64,000 bases of DNA from Chitinophaga agrisoli (GTDB lineage: Bacteria; Bacteroidota; Bacteroidia; Chitinophagales; Chitinophagaceae): the NCBI RefSeq assembly GCF_008386695.1, contig NZ_VUOC01000001.1, positions 1,152,347 to 1,216,346 on the forward strand, in the 5' to 3' direction. The translations under genes and the position numbers were made by a program. Positions 8,409-17,223 of the stretch are shown here, in pieces (positions within the stretch are counted from its first letter, which is position 1; each line of letters begins with the position of its first letter). The notes under the pieces were generated by a model. That model ran no database searches and was not told the origin of the DNA. It saw nothing but the letters and a program-made list of their open reading frames with translations.

Positions 8409-10199
8409 CCAAAGATATTTGTTTTCTGCAATCATTTTATCAGCTATCCGGCGACGGGCGTCTTTTGTATTATACGGAGCTGTTTTAGTAAAGCGTTTAA
8501 GGCCCAGCAGCATCATGCGTTGTTCATCGCCTTCTGCAAAGCTGTTAATAGCGTCTTTACCATACTTGTGAATACGGTCTGCCGTATCGGTAAGATAGGT
8601 ACGCACCATATCTGCCTGCAGGGAGGCCGCAGCTTCGCCCTGGGTATCGATGATCTTTAACAGGCGTAACAGGCCGCTTTCTGCGGTAAAGGTCTCAATG
8701 GCCATATCGGCAATATTCATCAGCACTTCCTGCTCCTGGTCCAGCTTCATGCCCAGCTTTTGCACGGCGGCGCCGGCTACCAGCAGGATGGCTTTTTTCA
8801 GGCTGACGATCAGTTTTCTTTCTGTGCTGAAAGGCGTTTCATCATCGCTGCCAAACTCCGGTATGCTCATCAGTTCCTTCATTACATTCATGGCGGGCGT
8901 CATCAGGTCCAGCTTGCCTTTCATGGCGCGTTTCAGGGTCATATCCAGCGTAAGCAGGCGGTTAATTTCGTTGGTGCCTTCAAAGATGCGGTTAATACGC
9001 GCATCCCGGTAGGATTTGGAAATTACATACTCATCGCTGAAACCATTACCGCCATGGATCTGCACGCCTTCGTCCACTACATAGTCTAATACTTCTGAGC
9101 CGTTCACTTTCAGGATGGCGCATTCCACGGCATATTCTTCCGCAGCGCCTAATACCGCTTCGTTAAAAGGTTTGCCGGCGGCCAGCAGTTCCTGCTCCTG
9201 CAGTTCTATCAGCTGCGCGGTGCGGAACAGGGAAGATTCGCACATCCAGGTACGGATGGCCATTTCTGCCAGCTTATGTTTGATAGCGCCAAAATTGGCA
9301 ATGGGTTGTTTGAATTGCTCACGTGTGGTGGCATACTGCACTACGCCGGTGGTAGAGCGTTTGCACGCGCCCAGGGCGGCTGCGCACAGCTTTAAACGGC
9401 CAATGTTCAGGATATTGAAGGCGATCAGGTGGCCTTTACCAATAGTGCCCAGTACATTTTCCGCAGGCACCTTAGCATCCTGGAAATAGATCTGCCGGGT
9501 GCTGGAGCCTTTGATGCCCATTTTATGCTCTTCCGCACCCAGCGTAAAGCCCGGGGTGTCTTTATCTACGATGAAGGCGGTGAATTTATCGCCGTCTATC
9601 TTGGCAAAAACGGTAAACACATCTGCAAAGCCGGAGTTGGTGATCCAGCATTTCTGGCCGTTAAGCAGGTAGAACTTGCCATCGTCAGAGAGTTTGGCGG
9701 TAGTTTTAGCACTCAGCGCATCAGAACCGGAGTTGGGCTCTGTAAGGGCATAAGCGCCCTTCATTTCGCCGGAGGCCAGTTTGGGAACATATTTCTGCTT
9801 CTGTTCTTCAGTACCAAAATACAGGATGGGTAGGGAACCTATGCCCGTATGGGCTGCCATGGCTACGGAAAAGGAGTGACCGGAGCCCAGCGCTTCGTTG
9901 ATAAGGGTGGCCGTCACAAAATCTTTACCCAGGCCGCCATAGGCTTCGGGGAAAGAGGCGCCCAGCAGGCCCTGTTCGCCGGCTTTATCCAGCAGGGAAG
10001 GCATCAGCCCTTCTTCCAGCTTATCCAGGCGGTCAAGTACCGGCGTTACTTCCTTCTCTACAAACTGCTCTGCCATTTCCTTGATCATCCGTTGCTCTTC
10101 CGTAAAATCTTCGGGGGTGAACACGTCATAGGGTGTGCTTTCTTTCACCAGGAATTCGGCGCCTTTTAAAGCGGCCTTTTTATCAACTGTTGTGTCCAT
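8406..10199 (-). CDS. Acyl-CoA dehydrogenase
   Basis: A flavoprotein that introduces the alpha-beta double bond into acyl-CoA in fatty-acid or branched-chain oxidation. At 597 residues it is of the long type with a C-terminal extension beyond the usual 380-residue core. Core motifs are YALTEPNSGSDA with WITNSG (FAD and substrate binding), GIKGSSTRQ, the segment YVVDEGVQIHGGNGF, and the catalytic-loop signature RINRIFEGTNEINR. The N-terminus (about 1-40) is an extra polar segment. It is monocistronic as far as seen. Its stop codon lies in the right arm of a family A repeat. Substrate chain length cannot be read from sequence. Confidence 0.93.
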   Translation of the reverse strand: MDTTVDKKAALKGAEFLVKESTPYDVFTPEDFTEEQRMIKEMAEQFVEKEVTPVLDRLDKLEEGLMPSLLDKAGEQGLLGASFPEAYGGLGKDFVTATLINEALGSGHSFSVAMAAHTGIGSLPILYFGTEEQKQKYVPKLASGEMKGAYALTEPNSGSDALSAKTTAKLSDDGKFYLLNGQKCWITNSGFADVFTVFAKIDGDKFTAFIVDKDTPGFTLGAEEHKMGIKGSSTRQIYFQDAKVPAENVLGTIGKGHLIAFNILNIGRLKLCAAALGACKRSTTGVVQYATTREQFKQPIANFGAIKHKLAEMAIRTWMCESSLFRTAQLIELQEQELLAAGKPFNEAVLGAAEEYAVECAILKVNGSEVLDYVVDEGVQIHGGNGFSDEYVISKSYRDARINRIFEGTNEINRLLTLDMTLKRAMKGKLDLMTPAMNVMKELMSIPEFGSDDETPFSTERKLIVSLKKAILLVAGAAVQKLGMKLDQEQEVLMNIADMAIETFTAESGLLRLLKIIDTQGEAAASLQADMVRTYLTDTADRIHKYGKDAINSFAEGDEQRMMLLGLKRFTKTAPYNTKDARRRIADKMIAENKYLW

Positions 10200-10335
10200 A
10201 TATAAAACTGTTTGATGGTTAATGGTTAAAAAGTTTATAGGACCTGCCGGGTTTTTTATAACGGGGAGGTCCTAGTAATTTACTTAGTTTGGGGCAAATG
10301 GCAAAAGTTGATTAAAATTGTTGCGCTGAAGATAT

Positions 10336-11136
10336 ATGCCGTCTTTTTACCTCTCATACGCTAATAGCCGTTTTCATGGTATCCGGGAGGGTACCGGGCC
10401 GCAGTTACTGTTTTGCCTGCACGGGTTTGGCGAAAGCGCCGCTCATTTTTTACCCCTGGTAAAACATATGGGGGAACGCTTTACCCTTATTGCGCTGGAT
10501 ATGCCCCGGCACGGATTTACGGAGTGGAAGGAGGAACGCCCTTTTGCCCCGGCAGATCTGAAAGCATTGGTAACCATGCTGCTGGAGCAGGAGGGGCTGC
10601 AACAGTTTTCCCTGCTGGGCTATAGCATGGGAGGCCGCCTGGCCCTGAGCCTGCTCATGGAAATGGCAGCCCGTTTGCAACACCTGGTGCTGCTGGCGCC
10701 GGATGGTATCAAAAATAACCCCTGGCATTATTTTGTTACCCAAACCAGTTTGGGTAACCGGCTGTTTAAACATGTTACCTATCACCCGGAGTTCCTGTTC
10801 AAACTAATGCAATTTGTACGCAAACTGGGAGGCCTGAACGAAAGCGTATACAAGTTTGCTTTTCATAGCATGGATACGCTGGATAAACGCCTCAAGGTAT
10901 ACGAGGTATGGACAGATATGCGCCGCATGATGCCCAACCTTAAACGCTGCAAACAATTGCTGGCGCAGTATCATATCCCCACCTTGCTTATATATGGCAA
11001 ATACGACCGTATCATCCCCGCGGTGCTGGGGCCACGGCTGGTGGATGGTTCTTTTGACGGTGAGATCCTGGTGCTGGAAAAAGGCCATCAGCTGCTATCA
11101 GAAGACCTGGGCGCGGTGATCACATCAAAAATCTAA
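10336..11136 (+). CDS. Alpha/beta hydrolase
   Basis: A 266-residue soluble hydrolase with the canonical fold. The oxyanion segment is FCLHGFGES (26-34), the nucleophile elbow is LLGYSMGG with S97, the acid is in YGKYDRIIP, and the histidine is in LEKGHQLL near the C-terminus. The middle lid (FVTQTSLGNRLFKHVTYHPE and after) varies between families, so the ester substrate is unknown. No signal peptide is seen. The glycosyltransferase gene follows 43 bp later on the same strand, perhaps co-transcribed, although a promoter box lies in the gap. Confidence 0.88.
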   Translation: MPSFYLSYANSRFHGIREGTGPQLLFCLHGFGESAAHFLPLVKHMGERFTLIALDMPRHGFTEWKEERPFAPADLKALVTMLLEQEGLQQFSLLGYSMGGRLALSLLMEMAARLQHLVLLAPDGIKNNPWHYFVTQTSLGNRLFKHVTYHPEFLFKLMQFVRKLGGLNESVYKFAFHSMDTLDKRLKVYEVWTDMRRMMPNLKRCKQLLAQYHIPTLLIYGKYDRIIPAVLGPRLVDGSFDGEILVLEKGHQLLSEDLGAVITSKI

Positions 11137-11146
11137 CAGAAAGCTA

Positions 11147-11154
11147 TACTTTTG
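11147..11154 (+). promoter_or_regulatory. Possible -7 box for the GT2 gene
   Basis: TACTTTTG, 25 bases before the ATG at 11180, fits TAnnTTTG. No -33 TTTG is seen. Confidence 0.35.
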
Positions 11155-11179
11155 ACCGCCGTTTACAGCGGAAACGTAT

Positions 11180-12322
11180 ATGACTATCTTCCTTATTATA
11201 ACAGGTGTGCTGGGCGGGGCGTATGCCCTGTTGCTGATATGGTATGCAGCCGGCTGGAAACAAACGCCTTTTTTTACGCCCTCCCAACCTGTAAGCGGCC
11301 AAACCCGTGTAACGGTCATCATTCCCGCCAGGGATGAGGAACTGCACCTGCCGCCATTATTACAGGCTTTACAACAACAAACTTATCCCGCCGCATTACT
11401 ACAGGTAATTGTAATAGACGATTTCTCTACGGATGCCACTGCGCAGATCGTGCAAACATTCCCCGCGCCCAATATACAATTGCTGCGGATGAGCGATCAC
11501 CTGGACGCCACACAACGGCTGAACTCCTATAAGAAAAAAGCCATTGAGCTGGCTGTAGGCCAGGCTACCGGACAGCTGATCGTTACCACAGATGCGGATT
11601 GTATCATGGGGCCGCGCTGGATAGAAACCGTTGTGCAGTTCTACGAAACGCGTAAACCTAAATTCATAGCTGCGCCGGTAAGTTTTCACCAGGAGAATAA
11701 TTTCTTTAAAGTGCTGCAGTCCCTGGATTTTATGAACATGCAGGGTATTACCGGCTCTGTAGCGCAGCTAAAGATCGGTACCATGTGTAACGGGGCTAAC
11801 CTGGCTTATGAAAAGGAGGCCTTTTATGAAGTAGGCGGTTTTAAAGGCATTGATAATATTGCTTCCGGTGATGATATGCTGCTGATGTATAAAATATACC
11901 GGCATTTTCCTGGCAGCATCGGTTACCTGAAAAACCAGGCAGCTATTGTGAACACGGCCCCGGTAGATACATTGAGCGCTTTTATGCACCAGCGTATCCG
12001 CTGGTCTTCCAAAGCAGATAAATATGATGATAAACGCCTTACCTGGATGCTGGCCATCGTATACCTGTGGAATGCCGCTTTATTGATCATGGGTATAGTG
12101 GCCATATTTTGTCCGGTGTTATGGAGCTGGCTCCTGTATTACATGTTGTTTAAGATAGCGGTAGAATTGTATTTTATGATACCGGTGGCCCGTTTCTTTC
12201 ATAAAAGCCATTTACTGGGATGGGTGATACCCGGGCAGTTTTTTCATGTGCCCTATATAGTGATAGCAGGTTGGTTGGGCAAGTTTGGGAGCTATCAATG
12301 GAAAGGAAGGAAAGTTAACTGA
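11180..12322 (+). CDS. Membrane glycosyltransferase, family 2
   Basis: A processive-type GT2 enzyme of 380 residues. An N-terminal membrane helix (ILGVLGGAYALLL region) precedes the GT-A domain: VTVIIPARDEE (about 43-53), IVIDDFSTDAT (about 76-86), the metal-binding DxD as TTDADC (about 136-141), the acceptor loop ASGDDML, and the QxxRW motif as HQRIRWSS. Two to three C-terminal membrane helices follow (LWNAALLIMGIVAIF and later). It would add sugars from a nucleotide donor at the inner membrane, making a polysaccharide or glycolipid. It ends before a bidirectional hairpin. Confidence 0.9.
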   Translation: MTIFLIITGVLGGAYALLLIWYAAGWKQTPFFTPSQPVSGQTRVTVIIPARDEELHLPPLLQALQQQTYPAALLQVIVIDDFSTDATAQIVQTFPAPNIQLLRMSDHLDATQRLNSYKKKAIELAVGQATGQLIVTTDADCIMGPRWIETVVQFYETRKPKFIAAPVSFHQENNFFKVLQSLDFMNMQGITGSVAQLKIGTMCNGANLAYEKEAFYEVGGFKGIDNIASGDDMLLMYKIYRHFPGSIGYLKNQAAIVNTAPVDTLSAFMHQRIRWSSKADKYDDKRLTWMLAIVYLWNAALLIMGIVAIFCPVLWSWLLYYMLFKIAVELYFMIPVARFFHKSHLLGWVIPGQFFHVPYIVIAGWLGKFGSYQWKGRKVN

Positions 12323-12336
12323 TCGTAATAGAAAGT

Positions 12337-12372
12337 AAATGGGCTGGCGTAAGATAATACACCAGCCCATTT
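12337..12372. terminator. Bidirectional terminator, GT2 / GT87-like genes
   Basis: An 11-bp perfect stem (AAATGGGCTGG with its inverse) has a 14-base loop and lies between two convergent genes. Confidence 0.7.
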
Positions 12373-12373
12373 G

Positions 12374-13567
12374 CTATTTATGTAGCTGTGGCCTGGCTGC
12401 ATCTGTCATCAGGTCAAAGATCAGCTTAAACCATATCAGGGAACAGAATACCGCTTTTACTGCATAGGGCTCCACATAAGTGCGGGCCAGCTTGTACGGA
12501 AAAATAAGGTCTGTAGAGGAGAACGAAGTACATACCAATGCCAGCAACAGCAATACCAGGTTAATGCCTTTACGCTCCTGCGCAAAATACCAGATGGCAA
12601 CACCGGCCATTGCAATAATATAAGTAGGCGATTCTCCTTTATGATTAAAGATCACGATCCACAGCAGCACAGAAGCCAGTATATGCAACCGGAACAGGGG
12701 CTGGTTCCACATCTTAAAGCGTAACAACGGCAAACAGAACAACGCCGCGCCTATGAGCACAAACATATTTTTATTCATGGTAAAACCAAACCAGGTATGC
12801 CACCAGCCGTACAGGGATACGCCTACAGAGGCACTATGGTCCTGGCTCAGCAGGTTGCCCCAGCTTTTGTACAGGAACAGCAGCTGATCGGGCGAGATCA
12901 CCAGCAGTGGCATAAGGCCTAATACTACCATCCAGCAGATGGTAGCAATAGCGCTGCGCCAGCGGGAGGGGTACAGCAGGCATAATGCTAAGGCCACAAT
13001 ACCAAAGATCTTGATGTAAAAAGTGAGTACTATGAACAGGGTGGCCCACCAGGGTTTGTCCTTTTCCAGGAAATGCCAGGCCAGTATCAGCAAACCGGTG
13101 ATAAGCACATTGGTTTGTGAGCTGGTGAGCGAGATCATGGTCTCTATCAGGATAAAGAAAAGGAACACATTTAACCGCTCTTTTGAAAGCGGCAGCGTAC
13201 GCAGTGCCAGCAGCAGCACTACCATATTCAGCAGGTTAAAAAGGATCAGGCCGGGCAGGTCCGGCAGCCAGGCAAAAAGCCCCATCCACATGGAAAAAGA
13301 GGGGCTGTATTTATATACGTCGTAATGTTTTTCCGGCAAGATGGTATAGATGTCCTGGTAATGCAGCAGGCGAAAAAAAGACTGTTTAAAGATCACGTAG
13401 TTGTTATACCGTGTCCACTGCGCCATATCCTGCGAGCTGCCCCAGGAAACACAGGCAATCACAGCCGCCATCAGCAGAAAGAAGATGTACATGTAGCGCA
13501 CCGGTATGGATGAAAACTTTTGTCCGGTACGCTGCAGGAAATTAAGTCGCGGTGCCTGTGTATTCAT
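12374..13567 (-). CDS. Glycosyltransferase family 87 / DUF2029 membrane protein
   Basis: A polytopic inner-membrane protein of 397 residues from the ATG at 13567 (MNTQAPRLN). A longer reading from 13636 would overlap the divergent promoter region and adds an unlikely polar stretch. About ten hydrophobic helices are visible, beginning with VRYMYIFFLLMAAVIACVSW. The family, GT-C fold DUF2029/GT87, transfers mannose or arabinose units from polyprenyl-phosphate sugars in related proteins. The first extracytoplasmic loop (DMAQWTRYNNYVIFKQSFFR) and the LLLISPDQLLFLYKSW type later loop fit this group. Substrate is unknown. Confidence 0.78.
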   Translation of the reverse strand: MNTQAPRLNFLQRTGQKFSSIPVRYMYIFFLLMAAVIACVSWGSSQDMAQWTRYNNYVIFKQSFFRLLHYQDIYTILPEKHYDVYKYSPSFSMWMGLFAWLPDLPGLILFNLLNMVVLLLALRTLPLSKERLNVFLFFILIETMISLTSSQTNVLITGLLILAWHFLEKDKPWWATLFIVLTFYIKIFGIVALALCLLYPSRWRSAIATICWMVVLGLMPLLVISPDQLLFLYKSWGNLLSQDHSASVGVSLYGWWHTWFGFTMNKNMFVLIGAALFCLPLLRFKMWNQPLFRLHILASVLLWIVIFNHKGESPTYIIAMAGVAIWYFAQERKGINLVLLLLALVCTSFSSTDLIFPYKLARTYVEPYAVKAVFCSLIWFKLIFDLMTDAARPQLHK

Positions 13568-13611
13568 AGGAATAATTATGCCTTTAGTCCGCAATGATAC
13601 CCAATTGTTGC

Positions 13612-13619
13612 TATTTTTG
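13612..13619 (+). promoter_or_regulatory. -7 box for the permease gene
   Basis: TATTTTTG, 21 bases before the TTG start at 13640, matches TAnnTTTG. Confidence 0.35.
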
Positions 13620-13639
13620 AAAGGTAACGCATCCAAATT

Positions 13640-14791
13640 TTGACAGTCACTACCACAGTTAACATACGCTCCTCCTTTGGCCGGCAGGCCTGGAAACGGC
13701 TACAACGCAATAAAGGCGCTGTAGCAGCCCTTTGCATTATTGCATTGGCTATCCTGGTTGGCATAGCGGCCTACTGGATAGCGCCGGACGCCACGCCCTA
13801 TGCCAACCGGATGACGTTGGAAATAAGCGGTCAGCGGCCGGGTTTCCGGGTTACCATGCTGGCCATGCAAAAAGAACGGCCGCCGCAACGGGCGGGCTTT
13901 TTTAGCCGTATGCTGTATGGGCAGGGGGATGGCGTAACCTATGTACCTATACGCCAATGGAAGTTTGAGGGCACAGATATCGTAGTACAAAAATATGTAG
14001 ATGAGGAAACCTCCCTGCCGGAGCGTTACCCCCTGGCGGAGGTCTGGTATGGCCGTAAAGGCGCGCTGCAACAGCCTTTGCCTGTTTTACAACGCCAAAC
14101 AGCAACACAGCGTATCATTACCAAAACCTACTGGCTGGGCACGGACCGTTTTGGCCGTGATATTCTGAGCCGCCTGCTCATCGGCACCCGCGTAAGCCTG
14201 AGCGTAGGCTGTATTGCCGTATTGATCTCCCTGACCATTGGCGTACTGCTGGGCGCTGTAGCCGGTTATTTCCGCGGCCGGGCAGATGATGTGGTGATGT
14301 GGCTGATCAATGTGATCTGGTCAGTGCCCACCTTGTTACTGGTGTTTGCGATCACGCTGGCGCTGGGTAAGGGGTTCTGGCAAATATTCATTGCCGTAGG
14401 GCTTACCATGTGGGTAAGCGTAGCCCGTATTATCCGCGGTCAGGTAATGAGCCTGCGGGAGCTGCAGTTTGTGGAGGCCGCCCGTGCATTGGGCTACGGT
14501 CATATGCGGATCATTGTACGGCATATACTGCCCAATATCCTGGGGCCGGTAATGGTGGTGGCAGCCAGTAATTTTGCTTCCGCCATTGTGGTAGAGGCGG
14601 GCCTTAGCTTTTTAGGCGTGGGTGTACAGCCGCCCCAGCCTTCCTGGGGATTGATGATCAAAGAGAATTATAATTTTATTATCACCCATAACCCGTTATT
14701 AGCCCTGGCGCCCGGTGTAGCCATTATGCTGATGGTGCTGGCTTTCAATCTGTTAGGAAATGGCCTGCGGGATGCGATGGATGTAAGATAA
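13640..14791 (+). CDS. Oligopeptide-type ABC transporter permease (OppC/DppC-like)
   Basis: An inner-membrane permease of 383 residues. The start is a TTG: the frame has a stop at 13625 and no ATG before the conserved N-terminus. Helix 1 is AVAALCIIALAILVGIAAYW, preceded by a QRNKGA element typical of OppC_N. A long extracytoplasmic insertion follows (about residues 48-160), then LGTDRFGRDILSRLLIGTRVSL, the hallmark of OppC/DppC permeases, and five more helices. The ATPase-contact EAA loop is EAARALGYGHMRIIVRHILP. No partner permease, ATPase or binding protein is nearby, so its transporter must be assembled from genes elsewhere. Confidence 0.9.
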   Translation: MTVTTTVNIRSSFGRQAWKRLQRNKGAVAALCIIALAILVGIAAYWIAPDATPYANRMTLEISGQRPGFRVTMLAMQKERPPQRAGFFSRMLYGQGDGVTYVPIRQWKFEGTDIVVQKYVDEETSLPERYPLAEVWYGRKGALQQPLPVLQRQTATQRIITKTYWLGTDRFGRDILSRLLIGTRVSLSVGCIAVLISLTIGVLLGAVAGYFRGRADDVVMWLINVIWSVPTLLLVFAITLALGKGFWQIFIAVGLTMWVSVARIIRGQVMSLRELQFVEAARALGYGHMRIIVRHILPNILGPVMVVAASNFASAIVVEAGLSFLGVGVQPPQPSWGLMIKENYNFIITHNPLLALAPGVAIMLMVLAFNLLGNGLRDAMDVR

Positions 14792-14897
14792 AACAGCTTA
14801 TTCCGCCCTTTTTTATATGCCGTTATGTTATATCCCAACGGCCTCTTGCGTGGTATTATAAAATAATATAATTTTATGCAAATCCTTATCAACGACT

Positions 14898-15329
14898 ATG
14901 CCTGTCAAATCATATCTTTTAGCTGGCTGCGCAATGCTGATGCTCATCTTTACAGGTTGCGGAAAAAAAAATAACCCTGGTGGCGACAATCCTCCCCCAC
15001 AGGAGAAAGCAATTGAGGTAACCCTGGATGGAGTAGCGGAGAAAGCTTATACAGCCTCTCCCGGCGAAACGTATCCTTTTAAAGTGAACATCACCTCTGA
15101 GCTGCCCAAAAGCGGCGTAAGTATTACCGTTACAGCGGTAACAGACCCGGGCGGTGTTTCCGTTCCGCAGGATGAGATCCCCTCCCCGGTAACTGCCAGC
15201 ACTACGATCACCATCAAGGGGCTGGAACCTATCCGTACCGTAAAAGTGACCATTACCATCAAATCCCTGGATAATCCGAATAACGTGGTGATCAAAGAAT
15301 TCTGGATCACGAATAAGTCAGACAACTAA
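14898..15329 (+). CDS. Small lipoprotein of unknown function
   Basis: 143 residues with a lipoprotein signal: LLAGCAMLMLIFTGCGKK, with the lipid-bearing Cys in IFTGC. A short Gly/Pro-rich linker (NNPGGDNPPPQEK) follows, then about 100 residues rich in Thr, Val and Ile in alternating pattern, compatible with a single immunoglobulin-like beta domain. I recognise no family. It stands alone between the permease gene and a nested terminator inside a family A repeat. Confidence 0.7.
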   Translation: MPVKSYLLAGCAMLMLIFTGCGKKNNPGGDNPPPQEKAIEVTLDGVAEKAYTASPGETYPFKVNITSELPKSGVSITVTAVTDPGGVSVPQDEIPSPVTASTTITIKGLEPIRTVKVTITIKSLDNPNNVVIKEFWITNKSDN

Positions 15330-15331
15330 TT

Positions 15332-15505
15332 AATGTGCCGATGTGCTAATATGCCAATGTGCTGATGATGGCAATTGTTGAATAATTAATTGATGTGCCG
15401 GTGAAGGAACGTCTTTTTAAAAGACATTTTCTCACCGGCATTTTCATTTATAGAGGGTCCGTCCCACCAGTTAGCACATTGGCATATTAGCACATCAGCA
15501 CATTA
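15332..15505. repeat. Octamer-array inverted repeat, family A, copy 2
   Basis: The left arm (15332-15370) reads TGTGCCGA, TGTGCTAA, TATGCCAA, TGTGCTGA. The right arm (15470-15505) is the inverse array. A separate terminator hairpin sits between the arms. The right arm ends against the promoter and start of the glycosyltransferase gene. Confidence 0.75.
15396..15440 (+). terminator. Hairpin terminator of the small lipoprotein gene
   Basis: An outer stem TGCCGGTGA/TCACCGGCA and inner stem GTCTTT/AAAGAC are followed by TTTTCATTTA. It lies inside the loop of the family A repeat. Confidence 0.6.
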
Positions 15506-15509
15506 CCCT

Positions 15510-15517
15510 TACCTTTG
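15510..15517 (+). promoter_or_regulatory. -7 box for the GT4-like gene
   Basis: TACCTTTG fits TAnnTTTG but ends only 5 bases before the ATG at 15523. Transcription from it would give a leaderless or nearly leaderless mRNA. Confidence 0.35.
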
Positions 15518-15522
15518 CTCCC

Positions 15523-16638
15523 ATGACGATTGGAGTTAGTGCGATCAACATCAGCACAGATATGCCGGCAGATACCGGCAATATAGGTACGGAGATCATC
15601 TGGCGGATGTGCCAACAGCATCCGGAGCATTCCTTCCTCTTATTTTTTGACCGGCCCGTGCCGGCGCATCTGGTATTACCCGCCAATGCCACGGCGGTGG
15701 TAGTGCCGTTAAAAGCCCCCTCGCTTTGGCGGCGTAAATGGTGGCTGCAATGGCAGTTGCCCCGTGCCTTAAAACAGCACCGGCCAGATGTATTCCTCGC
15801 CATGGATGGCCTTTTGCCCCTGCGCAGCCGGATCCCGGCCTTCCTTTTCCTGAAAGATCTTTCCTTTTTGCAGTCAGTAGCCGGTGTGCCAGTAAAATGG
15901 CAGCAGTTCCTGCAGCAGCAAACATCGAAATATATTACCCGCGCCCAGGGGATCTGGGTATTATCACCGCGCCAGGAACAGGAGCTGTTACAATATGCGC
16001 CTGCGGCGGCGGGTAAGACCAGCGTTTTACCGGCCGGCATCCATGAAAGCTATCATCCCTTACCCTGGGAGGAGCGCGAAGCGGTGAAGCAGCAGCATAC
16101 CGGTGGGGTAGAATATTTTATCGTAACCGCCGCTATGCACCCGCGTAATAACATCCAACCCCTGTTAAAAGCCTTTTCCGCGCTAAAACGCAGGCTTCGC
16201 TCCAATATGAAGCTGGTACTGGTTGGTAACGTAACCCCTGCCGGCCAGGAGATAGCAGATAGCCTACGCAACTATAAGTTCCGTGATGATATCGTCTGGA
16301 TCCAGCATGCGGACCAGGCTACGCTGGCCCAGCTTACCGCTGCGGCCTACGCCATGATCTACACCACCCGTTTTGATGCCGTAGCCCTGCCGGTATATGC
16401 CGCCCTCCGCTGTGAGGTGCCGGTGGTAGCCATAGACAGTGAGGCCGCCCGGGAAGCCGGCAAAGACGCCGTGCTGTACACCGATCCGGAGAACCTGGCA
16501 GACCTGGCAGATAAACTTTGCCTGATGTATAAAGACGAGCAGCTGCGCGCCCGCCTGCTGCGGAATATAGCAACCGTGGAACTGCCCGGGGGATGGGACA
16601 CTGCCGCGGAGCAATGTGCTAATATGCTGATGTGCTAA
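15523..16638 (+). CDS. Glycosyltransferase, GT4-like (GT-B fold)
   Basis: 371 residues with the two-domain GT-B layout. The N-terminal acceptor half contains GVSAINISTDMPADTGNIGT and RPDVFLAMDGLLPL. The C-terminal donor half begins with a connecting strand (EYFIVTAAMHPRNN, about 199-212), then KLVLVGNVTP, the YAMIYTTRFDAVALPVYAALRCEVPVVA segment in which the donor-binding Glu-x7-Glu pattern of GT4 is not clearly kept, and YTDPENLADLADKL. It is cytosolic or membrane-associated. The final residues NMLMC and stop are encoded by the left arm of a family A repeat, so the original C-terminus has probably been altered by repeat insertion. Confidence 0.82.
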   Translation: MTIGVSAINISTDMPADTGNIGTEIIWRMCQQHPEHSFLLFFDRPVPAHLVLPANATAVVVPLKAPSLWRRKWWLQWQLPRALKQHRPDVFLAMDGLLPLRSRIPAFLFLKDLSFLQSVAGVPVKWQQFLQQQTSKYITRAQGIWVLSPRQEQELLQYAPAAAGKTSVLPAGIHESYHPLPWEEREAVKQQHTGGVEYFIVTAAMHPRNNIQPLLKAFSALKRRLRSNMKLVLVGNVTPAGQEIADSLRNYKFRDDIVWIQHADQATLAQLTAAAYAMIYTTRFDAVALPVYAALRCEVPVVAIDSEAAREAGKDAVLYTDPENLADLADKLCLMYKDEQLRARLLRNIATVELPGGWDTAAEQCANMLMC

Positions 16639-16729
16639 TATGCTAATGATGGCTCTACACGGTGGCCGCGCTTGCAATGTGTGCATTTCTCCATTAGCAC
16701 ATTAGCATATTAGCACATCAGCACATTAA
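16614..16729. repeat. Octamer-array inverted repeat, family A, copy 3
   Basis: Left arm 16614-16651: TGTGCTAA, TATGCTGA, TGTGCTAA, TATGCTAA. Right arm 16692-16729: the inverse, with units in a different order. Differences between arms are mostly A/G transitions. The left arm overlaps the end of the glycosyltransferase gene and the right arm borders the gldC promoter. Confidence 0.8.
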
Positions 16730-16733
16730 ACCC

Positions 16734-16741
16734 TATTTTTG
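16734..16741 (+). promoter_or_regulatory. -7 box for gldC
   Basis: TATTTTTG, 26 bases before the ATG, fits TAnnTTTG. The -33 position falls in the repeat arm and has no TTTG. Confidence 0.4.
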
Positions 16742-16767
16742 CCCTCTGAAACCAGAAACAACCTTTT

Positions 16768-17112
16768 ATGGCTAAAACATCTACCATCCAGATCCAGGTG
16801 GCGCTGGATGACAATAAAGTACCGGAAAAAATAGAGTGGAGCGCGTCAGACACCACCGCAGAGCGTATGAACAAGGCCAAAGCCATGATGGTAGCCTTTT
16901 GGGACGGCGCAGAAGCCACCGCGCTGCGCATTGACCTGTGGACAAAAGACATGATGCTGGATGAAATGGCCGATTTCTTCTACCAGACCATGATGACCAT
17001 GGCAGATACCTGGCAGCGGGCCACTCCTCATAAGGAACAGTCAGAAGACCTGCGCGGCTTCGCAAAGGAATTCCTGAAAAAATTCAACGAAAAGCAAGAA
17101 GAGCAGAAATAG
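16768..17112 (+). CDS. gldC: Gliding motility protein GldC
   Basis: A 114-residue soluble protein of the GldC family, found in gliding and many non-gliding Bacteroidota. Family features are the N-terminal IQIQVALDDNKVPEKIEWSA, the AKAMMVAFWDG segment, LRIDLWTKDMMLDEMADFF and a helical end. In gliders it supports GldB in motility, though it lacks a signal peptide and is likely cytoplasmic. No other gld genes lie in the window. It stands alone behind a family A repeat. Confidence 0.9.
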   Translation: MAKTSTIQIQVALDDNKVPEKIEWSASDTTAERMNKAKAMMVAFWDGAEATALRIDLWTKDMMLDEMADFFYQTMMTMADTWQRATPHKEQSEDLRGFAKEFLKKFNEKQEEQK

Positions 17113-17223
17113 TCCTGCCTCGCTTGTTCTTTAGCCGGTATTATCTTATTATTACGGATTCCTGTCATACAATGGCAGGCGCCGTGGCGCAGATCACCGG
17201 CTTACAACTTTCAACCATCGATT

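Noticed and set aside
16614-16729. Family A element as an ordinary terminator
   Set aside because: It lacks a T-run after the stem, occurs upstream of genes as often as downstream, and in copy 2 encloses a separate true terminator.
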